NCBI GenBank assembly: GCA_964372115.1
Contig: CAYJPN010000061.1
Span: 1 to 10,400, forward strand
Direction: 5' to 3'
DNA: 10,400 nt
DNA from: CG2-30-36-16 sp964372115
Lineage (GTDB): Bacteria; Bacteroidota; Ignavibacteria; Ignavibacteriales; Ignavibacteriaceae
The notes under the pieces are model-generated. The model was not told the DNA's origin, ran no database searches, and saw only the letters and a list, made by a program, of their open reading frames with translations. This document shows, in pieces, positions 1 to 4,950 of this stretch (position 1 is its first letter; each line of letters opens with the position of its first letter). Both the position numbers and the translations under genes were made by a program.

Positions 1-93
1 GGGGTTTTAGAAATTTAATCGAAATAACCCTTCCTTTTTGCGTATGTAAAAAGTAAAAGGAAATCTTTAAAATAAAATTAACTACGGTGTTGT

Positions 94-138
94 GTTTTAA
101 TAACTTGTCCGACTCAGACGGATAACGCGCCGTTATAT
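94..138 (+). repeat. attC site, end of the upstream (partial) cassette
   Basis: A short attC-like hairpin. The left arm TTGTCCG (105-111) pairs with CGGATAA (119-125) with one G-T wobble, and the site ends in the crossover core GTTATAT (132-138). It forms the 3' end of a longer conserved block that starts near 24. That block contains a hairpin (29-39 with 48-60) and an AT-rich linker nearly identical to 907-979. The cassette that owns this site lies mostly outside the window, so its outer left arm cannot be seen. Confidence 0.6.
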
Positions 139-186
139 CGCCCAAAAGTTGTATCCCCCAAAATTTTAGAAGAATTGAGTTTTATT

Positions 187-232
187 TTGCTATTGTAAAA
201 TGGAATTTATATATGTACATTAACTCTGTACA
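187..232 (+). promoter_or_regulatory. yefM-yoeB promoter with twin TGTACA operator
   Basis: Two TGTACA hexamers lie at 214-219 and 227-232, 13 bp apart, directly upstream of the antitoxin gene. TGTACA is the established core of the long and short operator palindromes bound by YefM and the YefM-YoeB complex in E. coli. A plausible promoter, TTGCTA (187-192), 17 bp, TATATG (210-215), overlaps the first hexamer, so bound repressor would block RNA polymerase. The hexamers are seen directly; the exact promoter hexamers are an inference. Confidence 0.6.
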
Positions 233-250
233 ATTAAGAAAGGTTATAAA

Positions 251-532
251 ATGCCAATAAGTATGACATATACTCAAGCACGTGCAAATTTAGCATCTTT
301 ATTAGATGAAGTATCTTTAAATAAAGAGGTTGTGATTATAAATCGCAAAAATGCTGAAAATGTTGCTCTGGTTTCTGAAAGTGAATTATCAAGTATTTTA
401 GAAACTGCCCATTTACTTCGTTCACCAAAAAATGCACAAAGACTATTAAAAACACTACTAAGGGTTCAAGAGAATAAAGAACCTGCCCAAACCCTTGAGA
501 ATCTTAAAAAGGAATTCGGTTTTGAAAAATAA
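251..532 (+). CDS. yefM: YefM-type antitoxin (Phd/YefM family)
   Basis: A 93-residue antitoxin. The family binds and neutralises the YoeB RNase and represses its own operon through the N-terminal DNA-binding fold. The N-terminus (MTYTQARANLASLLDEV) corresponds to the ISYSEARQNL start of E. coli YefM. The middle contains ETAHLLRSPKNAQRL, nearly the same as the YefM ETAYLLRSPANARRL segment, which leads into the toxin-binding C-terminal half. The length is close to E. coli YefM (83 residues). ATG 251 has AAGAAAGG about 6 bp upstream; the in-frame ATG at 263 is an alternative start. The yoeB-like gene overlaps its 3' end. The pair is the only content of cassette 1, with its own promoter and TGTACA operator, so it does not depend on an integron promoter. 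Confidence 0.93.
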   Translation: MPISMTYTQARANLASLLDEVSLNKEVVIINRKNAENVALVSESELSSILETAHLLRSPKNAQRLLKTLLRVQENKEPAQTLENLKKEFGFEK

Positions 533-800
533 ACCTCTGAAGAAACGAATAAGTGTTTTTCAACCTGAATTTAGAGAAGATTTAGCTTACTGGATAAAAA
601 TTGACCGGAAAGTAGCTTTGCGAATTTTAGATATTGTGGAAGCAATAATGAAAGATCCTTTTGATGGGATAGGAAAACCAGAACCTTTAAGGTTTTTAGG
701 AAGCGGAGTTTGGTCTAGAAGAATAACTCAAGAGCATCGACTTGTATATGTAGTTGGAGATGATAAGATAGATTTTGTTCAATGTAGATATCACTACTAA
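522..800 (+). CDS. yoeB: YoeB-type mRNA endoribonuclease toxin (RelE/ParE fold)
   Basis: Ribosome-dependent mRNA interferase, the toxin partner of YefM. The segments FDGIGKPEPL, WSRRITQEHRLVY and the C-terminal CRYHY match E. coli YoeB closely. In the reading that starts at 495 the catalytic residues align as Glu63, Arg82, His100 and the terminal Tyr101, equivalent to YoeB Glu46, Arg65, His83 and Tyr84, so the toxin looks active. There is no ATG in the right place. TTG 522 is preferred because AAAAAGGA lies 8 bp upstream and because YoeB homology begins only around codon 17 of the longer reading. TTG 495 would give 101 residues and a 38-bp overlap with yefM; TTG 522 gives 92 residues and an 11-bp overlap. 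Overlap suggests translational coupling, with a weak start keeping toxin below antitoxin. Confidence 0.92.
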   Translation: MKNKPLKKRISVFQPEFREDLAYWIKIDRKVALRILDIVEAIMKDPFDGIGKPEPLRFLGSGVWSRRITQEHRLVYVVGDDKIDFVQCRYHY

Positions 801-801
801 A

Positions 802-997
802 GGCAACATAACAAGTTATTCCGATTAAAGTCAACACGTAAACTATATGTTCGATAAAAAATTTTAAGCGCTTTCGGGACGTAGCTATCCCGTAAGAAAA
901 ATATAACCCTTCCTTTTTGCGTATGTAAAAAGTAGAAGGAAATCTTTAAAATAAAATTAACTTCGGTGTTGTGTTTTAACATAACACGCCGTTAGGT
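802..997 (+). repeat. Long attC of cassette 1 (about 190 bp)
   Basis: The left arm starts at 802-812, GGCAACATAAC, which complements this cassette's own first bases (GTTATATCGCC, 132-142) at 9 of 11 positions. The right arm ends at GTTAGGT (991-997). The arms pair over several short blocks: TAAC with GTTA, TTAT with ATAA, TTAAA with TTTAA, and CAACAC with GTGTTG. The interior holds a small hairpin (CGGGA ... TCCCG, about 874-892) and a larger one (908-918 with 927-939). Compared with the copies at 94-138 and 4024-4077, the inner hairpin beside the right core is absent: GTTTTAAC runs straight into ATAACACGCC. Confidence 0.6.
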
Positions 998-1040
998 TAC
1001 CAGCAGTGTATTCAGTTACAGAATAGAATATAAATTGATA

Positions 1041-1077
1041 TTGAATATTTTAGAGAATATGGCTATAATACGGCTAT
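1041..1077 (+). promoter_or_regulatory. Promoter of the DinJ-Doc cassette
   Basis: TTGAAT (1041-1046), a 17-bp spacer and a perfect TATAAT (1064-1069) form a strong sigma-70-like promoter 35 bp upstream of the antitoxin ATG. Two direct copies of GGCTAT (1061-1066 and 1072-1077) overlap the -10 element and the expected start of transcription. They are candidate operator half-sites for the ribbon-helix-helix antitoxin; that role is an inference. Confidence 0.6.
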
Positions 1078-1103
1078 GAAGAAAGAATTAAAAAGGCAAT
1101 AAA

Positions 1104-1364
1104 ATGAAAACGGTAATGGTAAGGGCAATGATAGACCCTAAAAAGAAAGAAAAGGTTTCTAAAATACTTTCGCGTCTTGGCATTAATCATTCAGAAGCAA
1201 TTAATATTTACTATAGCTTGATAGAAGAATATAAAGGTTTGCCATTCAATATAAAATTACCTGGAAAAGATTCGGCAAGTGAAAATATAAGTCAAGAAAT
1301 AATTACACATCTAAAGGAAAGTATAAAAAATAATTATCATCTTGGCGAATTGTTGGCTAAATGA
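1104..1364 (+). CDS. RelB/DinJ-family ribbon-helix-helix antitoxin
   Basis: An 86-residue protein of the RelB/DinJ family. The N-terminal strand (VMVRAMID) corresponds to the FVRARID strand of DinJ, followed by a helix and the LGINHSEAINIYY helix-turn region. The typical KGLPFNIKLP segment, DinJ's KALPFDLREP, precedes a variable C-terminal half that should bind the toxin. ATG 1104 has AAAAAGG about 8 bp upstream. The stop codon overlaps the start of the doc gene in an ATGA junction (4 bp), so the two genes are translationally coupled. Oddly, its partner is a Doc-type toxin; Doc is classically paired with a Phd antitoxin, while DinJ/RelB proteins usually pair with RelE/YafQ toxins. It probably represses the promoter just upstream. 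Confidence 0.88.
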   Translation: MKTVMVRAMIDPKKKEKVSKILSRLGINHSEAINIYYSLIEEYKGLPFNIKLPGKDSASENISQEIITHLKESIKNNYHLGELLAK

Positions 1365-1738
1365 AACGATATTTAACCATTGACGAAGTAATTTATATCC
1401 ACGGAGAATTGATTAATGAATTTGGAGGAAGCCATGGAATCCGGGATAGAAATTCTTTAGAAGCTGCCGTAATGAGACCACAAGTTGGATATTATAAAAG
1501 TATATATGATGAAGCAGCGGCATTAATGGAAAGTTTGGCAATGAATCATTCTTTCGTCGATGGTAACAAGAGAATATCATTCTTCGCAACAGATATATTT
1601 TTAAGGATGAATGGATATTTTATATCTTGTAAAAGCGAAGATGCAAATCATTTCTTTATTGAAAATCTTGAAGACAATACATTTCGTTTTGAAATAATAA
1701 AGCCTTGGTTAAAACAAAAGATAAAAAGACTAAAATAA
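1361..1738 (+). CDS. doc: Doc-type toxin (Fic/Doc family)
   Basis: A 125-residue toxin of the death-on-curing family. Doc of phage P1 is a kinase-like Fic protein that phosphorylates EF-Tu and stops translation. The N-terminal motif (YLTIDEVIYIHGELINEFGG) and GIRDRNSLEAAVMRPQ are typical of Doc. The catalytic Fic loop reads HSFVDGNKR (His63, Asp67, Asn69, Lys70, Arg71), the Doc variant with NKR in place of the GNGR of AMP-transferring Fic enzymes. The length equals P1 Doc (126), and all key residues are present. The gene overlaps its antitoxin gene by 4 bp and ends about 15 bp before the cassette's attC. The target is inferred from the family only. Confidence 0.93.
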   Translation: MKRYLTIDEVIYIHGELINEFGGSHGIRDRNSLEAAVMRPQVGYYKSIYDEAAALMESLAMNHSFVDGNKRISFFATDIFLRMNGYFISCKSEDANHFFIENLEDNTFRFEIIKPWLKQKIKRLK

Positions 1739-1753
1739 TAGGCAAAATAAGTA

Positions 1754-1914
1754 GGTAACCTACCGTTACAAGGATTCATACTGAACCCCGTAAAAAAACG
1801 GGGCAAACTGCGCTGAGGTATAATCCGGTGTTTCCCGAAGGGATCACTTTGTGAGAGCTCAGCCGCAGCTACTACTTGTAATTTGCTTTAATGTTTTTAG
1901 GGGTAGGGTTATTT
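1754..1914 (+). repeat. Long structured attC of cassette 2 (about 160 bp)
   Basis: The left arm GGTAACCTACC (1754-1764) complements the start of this cassette (GTTAGGTTACC, 991-1001) at 10 of 11 bases. It also pairs with GGTAGGGTTA (1902-1911) at the right end, where GTTATTT (1908-1914) would be the crossover core. A second stem pairs TTACAAG (1766-1772) with CTTGTAA (1875-1881). Inside lie the hairpin CCCCGT/ACGGGG (1786-1791 and 1798-1803) and a compact junction: CTGCGCTGAG (1808-1817) pairs with CTCAG and CGCAG (1858-1868, one bulged C), enclosing two small hairpins at 1833-1843 and 1844-1854. Only the first ~50 bp resemble the attC interiors at 3771 and 4709; the junction is specific to this copy. 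Confidence 0.6.
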
Positions 1915-2201
1915 TATTTTACTACAATTTTACTTTTGCTATGAGTTGTTTTGAATTACAAAAACCTTCGAGGTTATTGCCAAATTAGAAATTGTTTATG
2001 AAGACACAACTTTTATAAATTAAAAACCTCGAAGGTTTGGGTATAGCAAAAAAATAATAATTTGCTAAAAAATATTATAATAACTAATTTTTGTCCACAA
2101 ATGTTGATAGTATTTAATTGGGATGAAATGAATGAATGTGGTTTTTTTTTTCATTTCCAGACCTGTCCACCAGTTTTTATGGTGGATAAAATTCTTTAAA
2201 G
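1909..2201 (+). mobile_element. Cassette 3: ORF-less cassette with inverted-repeat element
   Basis: No credible gene is present in these 293 bp. The left boundary is the GTTATTT core at 1908 and the right boundary GTTAGCT at 2201. Its attC left arm ATTATAATAAC (2074-2084) roughly complements the cassette start. Inside is a nested inverted-repeat element: an outer TTTTGCTAT (1934-1942) against ATAGCAAAA (2043-2051), and an inner AAACCTTCGAGGTT (1962-1975) against AACCTCGAAGGTTT (2025-2038), each inner arm being itself near-palindromic. It looks like a small MITE-type insertion or a paired-palindrome regulatory element. It carries no transposase. Confidence 0.4.
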
Positions 2202-2207
2202 TTAGCT
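2078..2207 (+). repeat. Probable attC of cassette 3
   Basis: The left arm contains TAACT (2081-2085) and AATTTTTGTCCAC (2086-2098). These pair with GTGGATAAAATT (2182-2193) and AGTTA (2200-2204) on the right, where GTTAGCT (2201-2207) is the core. The order matches the R''-L''-loop-L'-R' layout of attC. A competing 7-bp hairpin, TCCACCA (2166-2172) with TGGTGGA (2180-2186), uses the same right arm. The interior is unstructured by eye. The pairing is weaker than at the other sites. Confidence 0.4.
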
Positions 2208-2233
2208 CATATAATCAAAAAGGAGAAAGGCAC

Positions 2234-2680
2234 ATGAACTATGCGCGAATGTTTCACAAGATAGGATCGTGGTCTTACGTGCTTCTTGGCATTGGCCATA
2301 TTGCAACCCATTTGTTTTTACCTAAAACACCTGAACAAGAGCAAATGATTTTGCGCATGAAAGATTTTGCCATCGACATGCCAGGACCAGATTCAACGCT
2401 TTTTTTGTTCCATGAAGGCTTCAGCTTAATGATGGGTGTATTACTCATTAGTTATGGGATAGCAAATATTCTTTTCCTTTCATCGGATAGCCTCGACTCA
2501 TTGACAAACAAACATATTGCTACGCTAAACATAATTGTCTCTTTAGTGGCAATGATTTTATCTGCAGTTTATTTTTTTATTGTACCAATAGCGTTCACCA
2601 CTGCGTCAGTTATAGCTTTCGGGTTGGCGTTTGGTCTAACGCGTCGTTCCACCGGACGCACAAAAGCAGCGCACCAGTGA
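2234..2680 (+). CDS. Small four-helix membrane protein (LIC_13387-like)
   Basis: A 148-residue integral membrane protein of unknown function. Hydrophobic segments lie at about residues 12-29, 63-82, 95-117 and 118-135. A soluble stretch after helix 1 (PKTPEQEQMILRMKDFAIDMPG) and the FHEGFSLMMG motif opening helix 2 resemble the uncharacterised LIC_13387 family; this is recognised from memory and uncertain. ATG 2234 is preferred over an upstream in-frame ATG at 2132 because AAGGAG sits 8 bp before it, the extension would cross the cassette boundary at 2201, and the hydrophobic pattern starts here. The last 15 residues (from about 134, including TRRSTGRTKAAHQ) are encoded by the attC site, as is common for integron cassette proteins. 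It is the sole gene of cassette 4, with its start 33 bp inside the boundary. Confidence 0.75.
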   Translation: MNYARMFHKIGSWSYVLLGIGHIATHLFLPKTPEQEQMILRMKDFAIDMPGPDSTLFLFHEGFSLMMGVLLISYGIANILFLSSDSLDSLTNKHIATLNIIVSLVAMILSAVYFFIVPIAFTTASVIAFGLAFGLTRRSTGRTKAAHQ

Positions 2681-2695
2681 ACCCAAACGTTATGC
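2634..2695 (+). repeat. Classical short attC (62 bp) of cassette 4
   Basis: The textbook attC order is present: R'' GTCTAAC (2634-2640), L'' GTTCCACCGGACGC (2646-2659), a short AAAAG-containing loop, L' GCGCACCAGTGAAC (2669-2682), a CCAAAC spacer, and R' GTTATGC (2689-2695). The arms pair imperfectly, with unpaired bases in one arm as is usual for attC recognition. It is more GC-rich than the other sites here and resembles attC sites of proteobacterial integrons. The site overlaps the end of the membrane-protein gene. Confidence 0.8.
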
Positions 2696-2766
2696 ACAAA
2701 TACTAATGAATATTTTTTATTGTCTATATCTGCAAACGTCTATTTTGAAAAGGAAGCTTAATCTTT

Positions 2767-3732
2767 ATGTTAAAAAATCTATATCCATTATATCCCTATG
2801 GTAAACTTGATGTTCAGTCAGAAGCAATTCTTCAAGAGATAGCAGAATCGAACGGAAAACCCCTTGCTTCTTTGACACCTCAAGAAGCTAGGGAATGTTT
2901 TTTGGAAAATTCCTGGCTTGGAGCGCCTGACAAAAGCATCCAAATAAAAAATATTTATATCGATAATTCCGATAGTAGTATTCCATTACGTATTTATACG
3001 CCAGAAGGGAAAGCACCATTCCCAATACTTCTATTTTTTCACGGTGGAGGATTTGTGTTAGGCACTCTAGACGAGTTTGATTCATTTTGCACATTTCTGG
3101 CTAGTGGAGCTAGCTGCATAGTAGTTTCTGTTGGTTATCGTTTGGCTCCGGAGAACAAACATCCAGCCGCTGTTGAAGATGCTCAAACTGCACTTAATTG
3201 GATTGCTGTCAACGCTTCTAAAATTCAAAGTGATGTTTCTCGAATTGCAGTTGCCGGAGATAGCGCCGGTGCTAATTTAGCTGCGGTAGCTTCTTTAATT
3301 GCACGAGACAAATCATTTCCAACATTACTTTGCCAAATACTCATTTGTCCCTGGCTTAATCTTTCGTCAACAGAGACAAACTCATATAAATATTTCGGAA
3401 ATGGATTATGGCTCTCTACTACCAATATTCATTGGTATCGTGATCACTATTTAAAAAACAATGACCAAGCAAAAACATATTTAGCCTCACCGTTGCTAGC
3501 AGAAAAACTAAGTGGATTGCCTTTCACGTTAATTATTACTGCCGAATATGATGTATTGAGAGACGAAGGAGAATCATATGCAAATCGTTTGGAAGAAGCA
3601 TCCGTCGTTGTGAAATACACGAATTATAAGGGAATGCTTCATGATTTTGTCACGTTACCGGGATTATTTAACAAGGCAAAAGAAGCCATAAATGAAATAT
3701 GTTCAACGTTAAGAATGATTTTTAAAAATTAA
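2767..3732 (+). CDS. Alpha/beta hydrolase, HSL-type (family IV) esterase/lipase
   Basis: A 321-residue serine esterase of the hormone-sensitive-lipase family, expected to cleave short- or medium-chain carboxyl esters. No signal peptide is seen, so it is probably cytoplasmic. It has HGGG (92-95) for the oxyanion hole followed by FVLG, the YRLAPE segment (124-129) typical of the family, and nucleophile Ser166 in GDSAG. Asp262 (EYDVLRDEG) and His292 (LHDF) complete the triad. The length is normal and all catalytic residues are intact. ATG 2767 has AAAAGGAAG about 11 bp upstream. It is the only gene of cassette 5, starting 77 bp after the GTTATGC core and ending about 40 bp before the next attC. 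The substrate cannot be judged; some HSL-type enzymes hydrolyse drugs or pesticides, but nothing here shows that. Confidence 0.9.
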   Translation: MLKNLYPLYPYGKLDVQSEAILQEIAESNGKPLASLTPQEARECFLENSWLGAPDKSIQIKNIYIDNSDSSIPLRIYTPEGKAPFPILLFFHGGGFVLGTLDEFDSFCTFLASGASCIVVSVGYRLAPENKHPAAVEDAQTALNWIAVNASKIQSDVSRIAVAGDSAGANLAAVASLIARDKSFPTLLCQILICPWLNLSSTETNSYKYFGNGLWLSTTNIHWYRDHYLKNNDQAKTYLASPLLAEKLSGLPFTLIITAEYDVLRDEGESYANRLEEASVVVKYTNYKGMLHDFVTLPGLFNKAKEAINEICSTLRMIFKN

Positions 3733-3764
3733 AGAGCGTTTCTCATTACTAATTTCAATTTAGA

Positions 3765-4077
3765 AATTGTGCATAACGTTATAAGGATTCATACCGAACC
3801 CCGTAAAAAAACGGGGTATATGGATGGACTAAGCCCCTCCAAACAAAATGGCGGGCAAGCCCCAAGCGATTTAACGCGGAGGTTTGTATTTTTAATAGTA
3901 CATTTTATATATGTGTTATCTCTTACGGGATGTCGTTATCCCGGAAGAAAAATATAAACCTTCCTTTTTGCATATGTAAAAAGTAGAAGGAATTTTTAAA
4001 ATAAAATTAACTGCGGTGTTGTGGTTTAACAACTTGTTCCGTCCGTTAGCCAACTGACGGATAACACGCCGTTATGC
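3765..4077 (+). repeat. Giant composite attC of cassette 5 (about 307 bp)
   Basis: The left arm ends in GTGCATAAC (3769-3777), which complements this cassette's first bases (2689-2701) at 12 of 13 positions. GTTAT follows at once. The right arm is ATAACACGCC plus the core GTTATGC (4071-4077), so GCATAAC/GTTATGC and GTTAT/ATAAC can pair across the whole unit. The interior contains a CCCCGT/ACGGGG hairpin (about 3799-3817), a GC-rich segment with two AAGCCCC copies and CCTCC/GGAGG, a CGGGAT/ATCCCG hairpin (about 3927-3942), an 11-bp hairpin with a TA bulge (3959-3969 with 3978-3990), and a nested short attC (4024-4077). The interior is shared with the attC-like region at 4709 and partly with those at 1, 802 and 1754. 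Known attC sites are reported as roughly 55-140 bp, so this is exceptionally long. Confidence 0.6.
4024..4077 (+). repeat. Nested short attC within the composite site
   Basis: GTTTAAC (4024-4030) can serve as R''. L'' TGTTCCGTC (4035-4043) pairs with GACGGATAACA (4056-4066), leaving two extrahelical bases, and the loop is CGTTAGCCAACT. CGCC separates the stem from R' GTTATGC (4071-4077). This has the size and layout of a classical attC and shares its crossover core with the larger pairing that starts at 3771. Either fold could be the one an integrase recognises. Confidence 0.6.
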
Positions 4078-4098
4078 GCTAAATCAAATAAAAAGTTA

Positions 4099-4129
4099 TT
4101 GATCTTTATTGTATATCTTTATAATATAC
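4099..4129 (+). promoter_or_regulatory. brnTA promoter with overlapping palindrome
   Basis: TTGATC (4099-4104), a 17-bp spacer and TAATAT (4122-4127) make a good sigma-70-like promoter only 9 bp before the brnT ATG. An inverted repeat, GTATAT (4111-4116) and ATATAC (4124-4129), covers the -10 element and is a candidate operator for the BrnA antitoxin, which in characterised systems represses the operon with BrnT. Transcription should start at about 4133-4136, giving a leaderless or almost leaderless brnT message. Confidence 0.6.
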
Positions 4130-4136
4130 GGTTGCT

Positions 4137-4454
4137 ATGGAAAATATAATTGATAAATGTATAGGTTTTCAGTGGGACAAAGGAAATTCAGAGAAAAACT
4201 GGGAAATTCATAAAGTATTAAAATCTGAATGTGAGCAAACGTTTTTTAATAAACCATTATTAATAACCGACTCAAAAAAGCAGACGGATAAAGAGAAAAG
4301 ATGGTATTTACTTGGCAGAACAGATTTAGATAGAAAACTATTCATCGTCTTTTCGATAAGAAAAAATTTAATACGAATTATATCAGCAAGAGATATGAGC
4401 AAAAAAGAAAGAGGAAAATATAATGAAGAAATTGAAAAATATACCGAACTTTAA
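4137..4454 (+). CDS. brnT: BrnT-type ribonuclease toxin
   Basis: A 105-residue toxin of the BrnT family, a RelE-like ribonuclease that inhibits translation in characterised members. The N-terminal FQWDKGNSEKNWEIHKV (11-27) corresponds to the FEWDxxKxxxNxxKHG signature, with His25 at the conserved His. RWYLLGRTDLDRKLFIVF (55-72) is the central strand pair, and IRIISARDMSKKERGKY (79-95) is the family's C-terminal signature with its Arg-Ile-Ile-Ser-Ala-Arg core. The glycine that usually follows the conserved His is replaced by Val-Leu. No Shine-Dalgarno is seen and the promoter is adjacent, so translation may be leaderless. The brnA-like gene overlaps its last 32 bp, giving the family's usual toxin-first order. 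Confidence 0.9.
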   Translation: MENIIDKCIGFQWDKGNSEKNWEIHKVLKSECEQTFFNKPLLITDSKKQTDKEKRWYLLGRTDLDRKLFIVFSIRKNLIRIISARDMSKKERGKYNEEIEKYTEL

Positions 4455-4701
4455 GACTGAAGATGAAGAAAGACAGTTTTGGTCAAAGTCGGATTCAACT
4501 GACCATTTAGACTGGGCGAATTCAAAAAAAGAGACTTTCCCAAATCTAAAGCCATCAACAAAAACTATTTCACTCCGCTTGCCAGAATCAATGTTGGATG
4601 AGTTAAAATCTTTGGCAAATAAAAGAGATGTTCCATATCAATCTTTAATAAAAATAATGCTGAAAGAAAGAATTGATCGAGAGTTTAGGATTACTCAATA
4701 A
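4423..4701 (+). CDS. brnA: BrnA-type antitoxin (CopG-like ribbon-helix-helix)
   Basis: A 92-residue antitoxin. The N-terminal half (FKTEDEERQFWSKSDSTDHLDW) is the acidic and aromatic segment typical of BrnA. The C-terminal half, STKTISLRLPESMLDELKSLANKRDVPYQSLIKIMLKERI (about 48-87), is a clear CopG-type ribbon-helix-helix that binds the operator. ATG 4423 lies inside brnT and is preceded by AAAGAAAGAGG, a purine-rich ribosome binding site. Toxin-first order with an internally translated antitoxin is normal for brnTA. The antitoxin is expected to neutralise BrnT and autorepress the promoter at 4099-4129. Confidence 0.92.
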   Translation: MKKLKNIPNFKTEDEERQFWSKSDSTDHLDWANSKKETFPNLKPSTKTISLRLPESMLDELKSLANKRDVPYQSLIKIMLKERIDREFRITQ

Positions 4702-4950
4702 GATAAATCGCATAAAATATTACAAGGATTCATGCCAGACATAGCCGGGGCATTTTCCAGAGTCCCCGCAAAGAAACGGGGTCTATGGATGGACTAAGCC
4801 CCTCCAAACAAAATGGCGGGCAAGCCCCAAGCGACTTAACGCGGAGGTTTGCATTTTCAATAGTACATTTTATAAGTGTGTTAACTCTTGCGGGATGTAG
4901 TTATCCCGTAAGAAGAATATAAACCTTCCTTTTTGCGCATTTTAAAAGTG
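4702..4950 (+). repeat. Degenerate attC of cassette 6
   Basis: GATAAATCGCATAA (4702-4715) approximately complements the start of the brnTA cassette (GTTATGCGCTAAATC, 4071-4085), marking the left arm. The interior repeats the modules of the site at 3771: TTACAAGGATTCAT, a CCCCG/CGGGG hairpin (about 4764-4781), and a 160-bp block (4777-4936) that aligns without gaps to 3812-3971 with about 11 mismatches. After TTTTTGCGC the copy loses the second half of its hairpin and the terminal attC stem, and no matching right arm is evident. This looks like the decayed end of the array. Confidence 0.55.

Noticed and set aside
797..982. Minus-strand open frame of 61 codons
   Set aside because: It covers the attC 1 hairpins, shows low-complexity composition and no recognisable motif.
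1806..1870. TPP or other riboswitch suggested by CTGAG and a multi-branched fold
   Set aside because: The TPP core motifs do not follow, no biosynthetic or transport gene is downstream, and the position is inside an attC.
2132..2233. N-terminal extension of the membrane protein to ATG 2132
   Set aside because: It would cross the proposed cassette boundary at 2201 and a hairpin, has no ribosome site, and the family-like sequence starts at ATG 2234.
3769..3957. Open frame of 62 codons across the repeat interior
   Set aside because: It lies wholly within the composite attC, has no ribosome binding site, and the matching block at 4777-4936 is conserved at the level of hairpins rather than as a protein.
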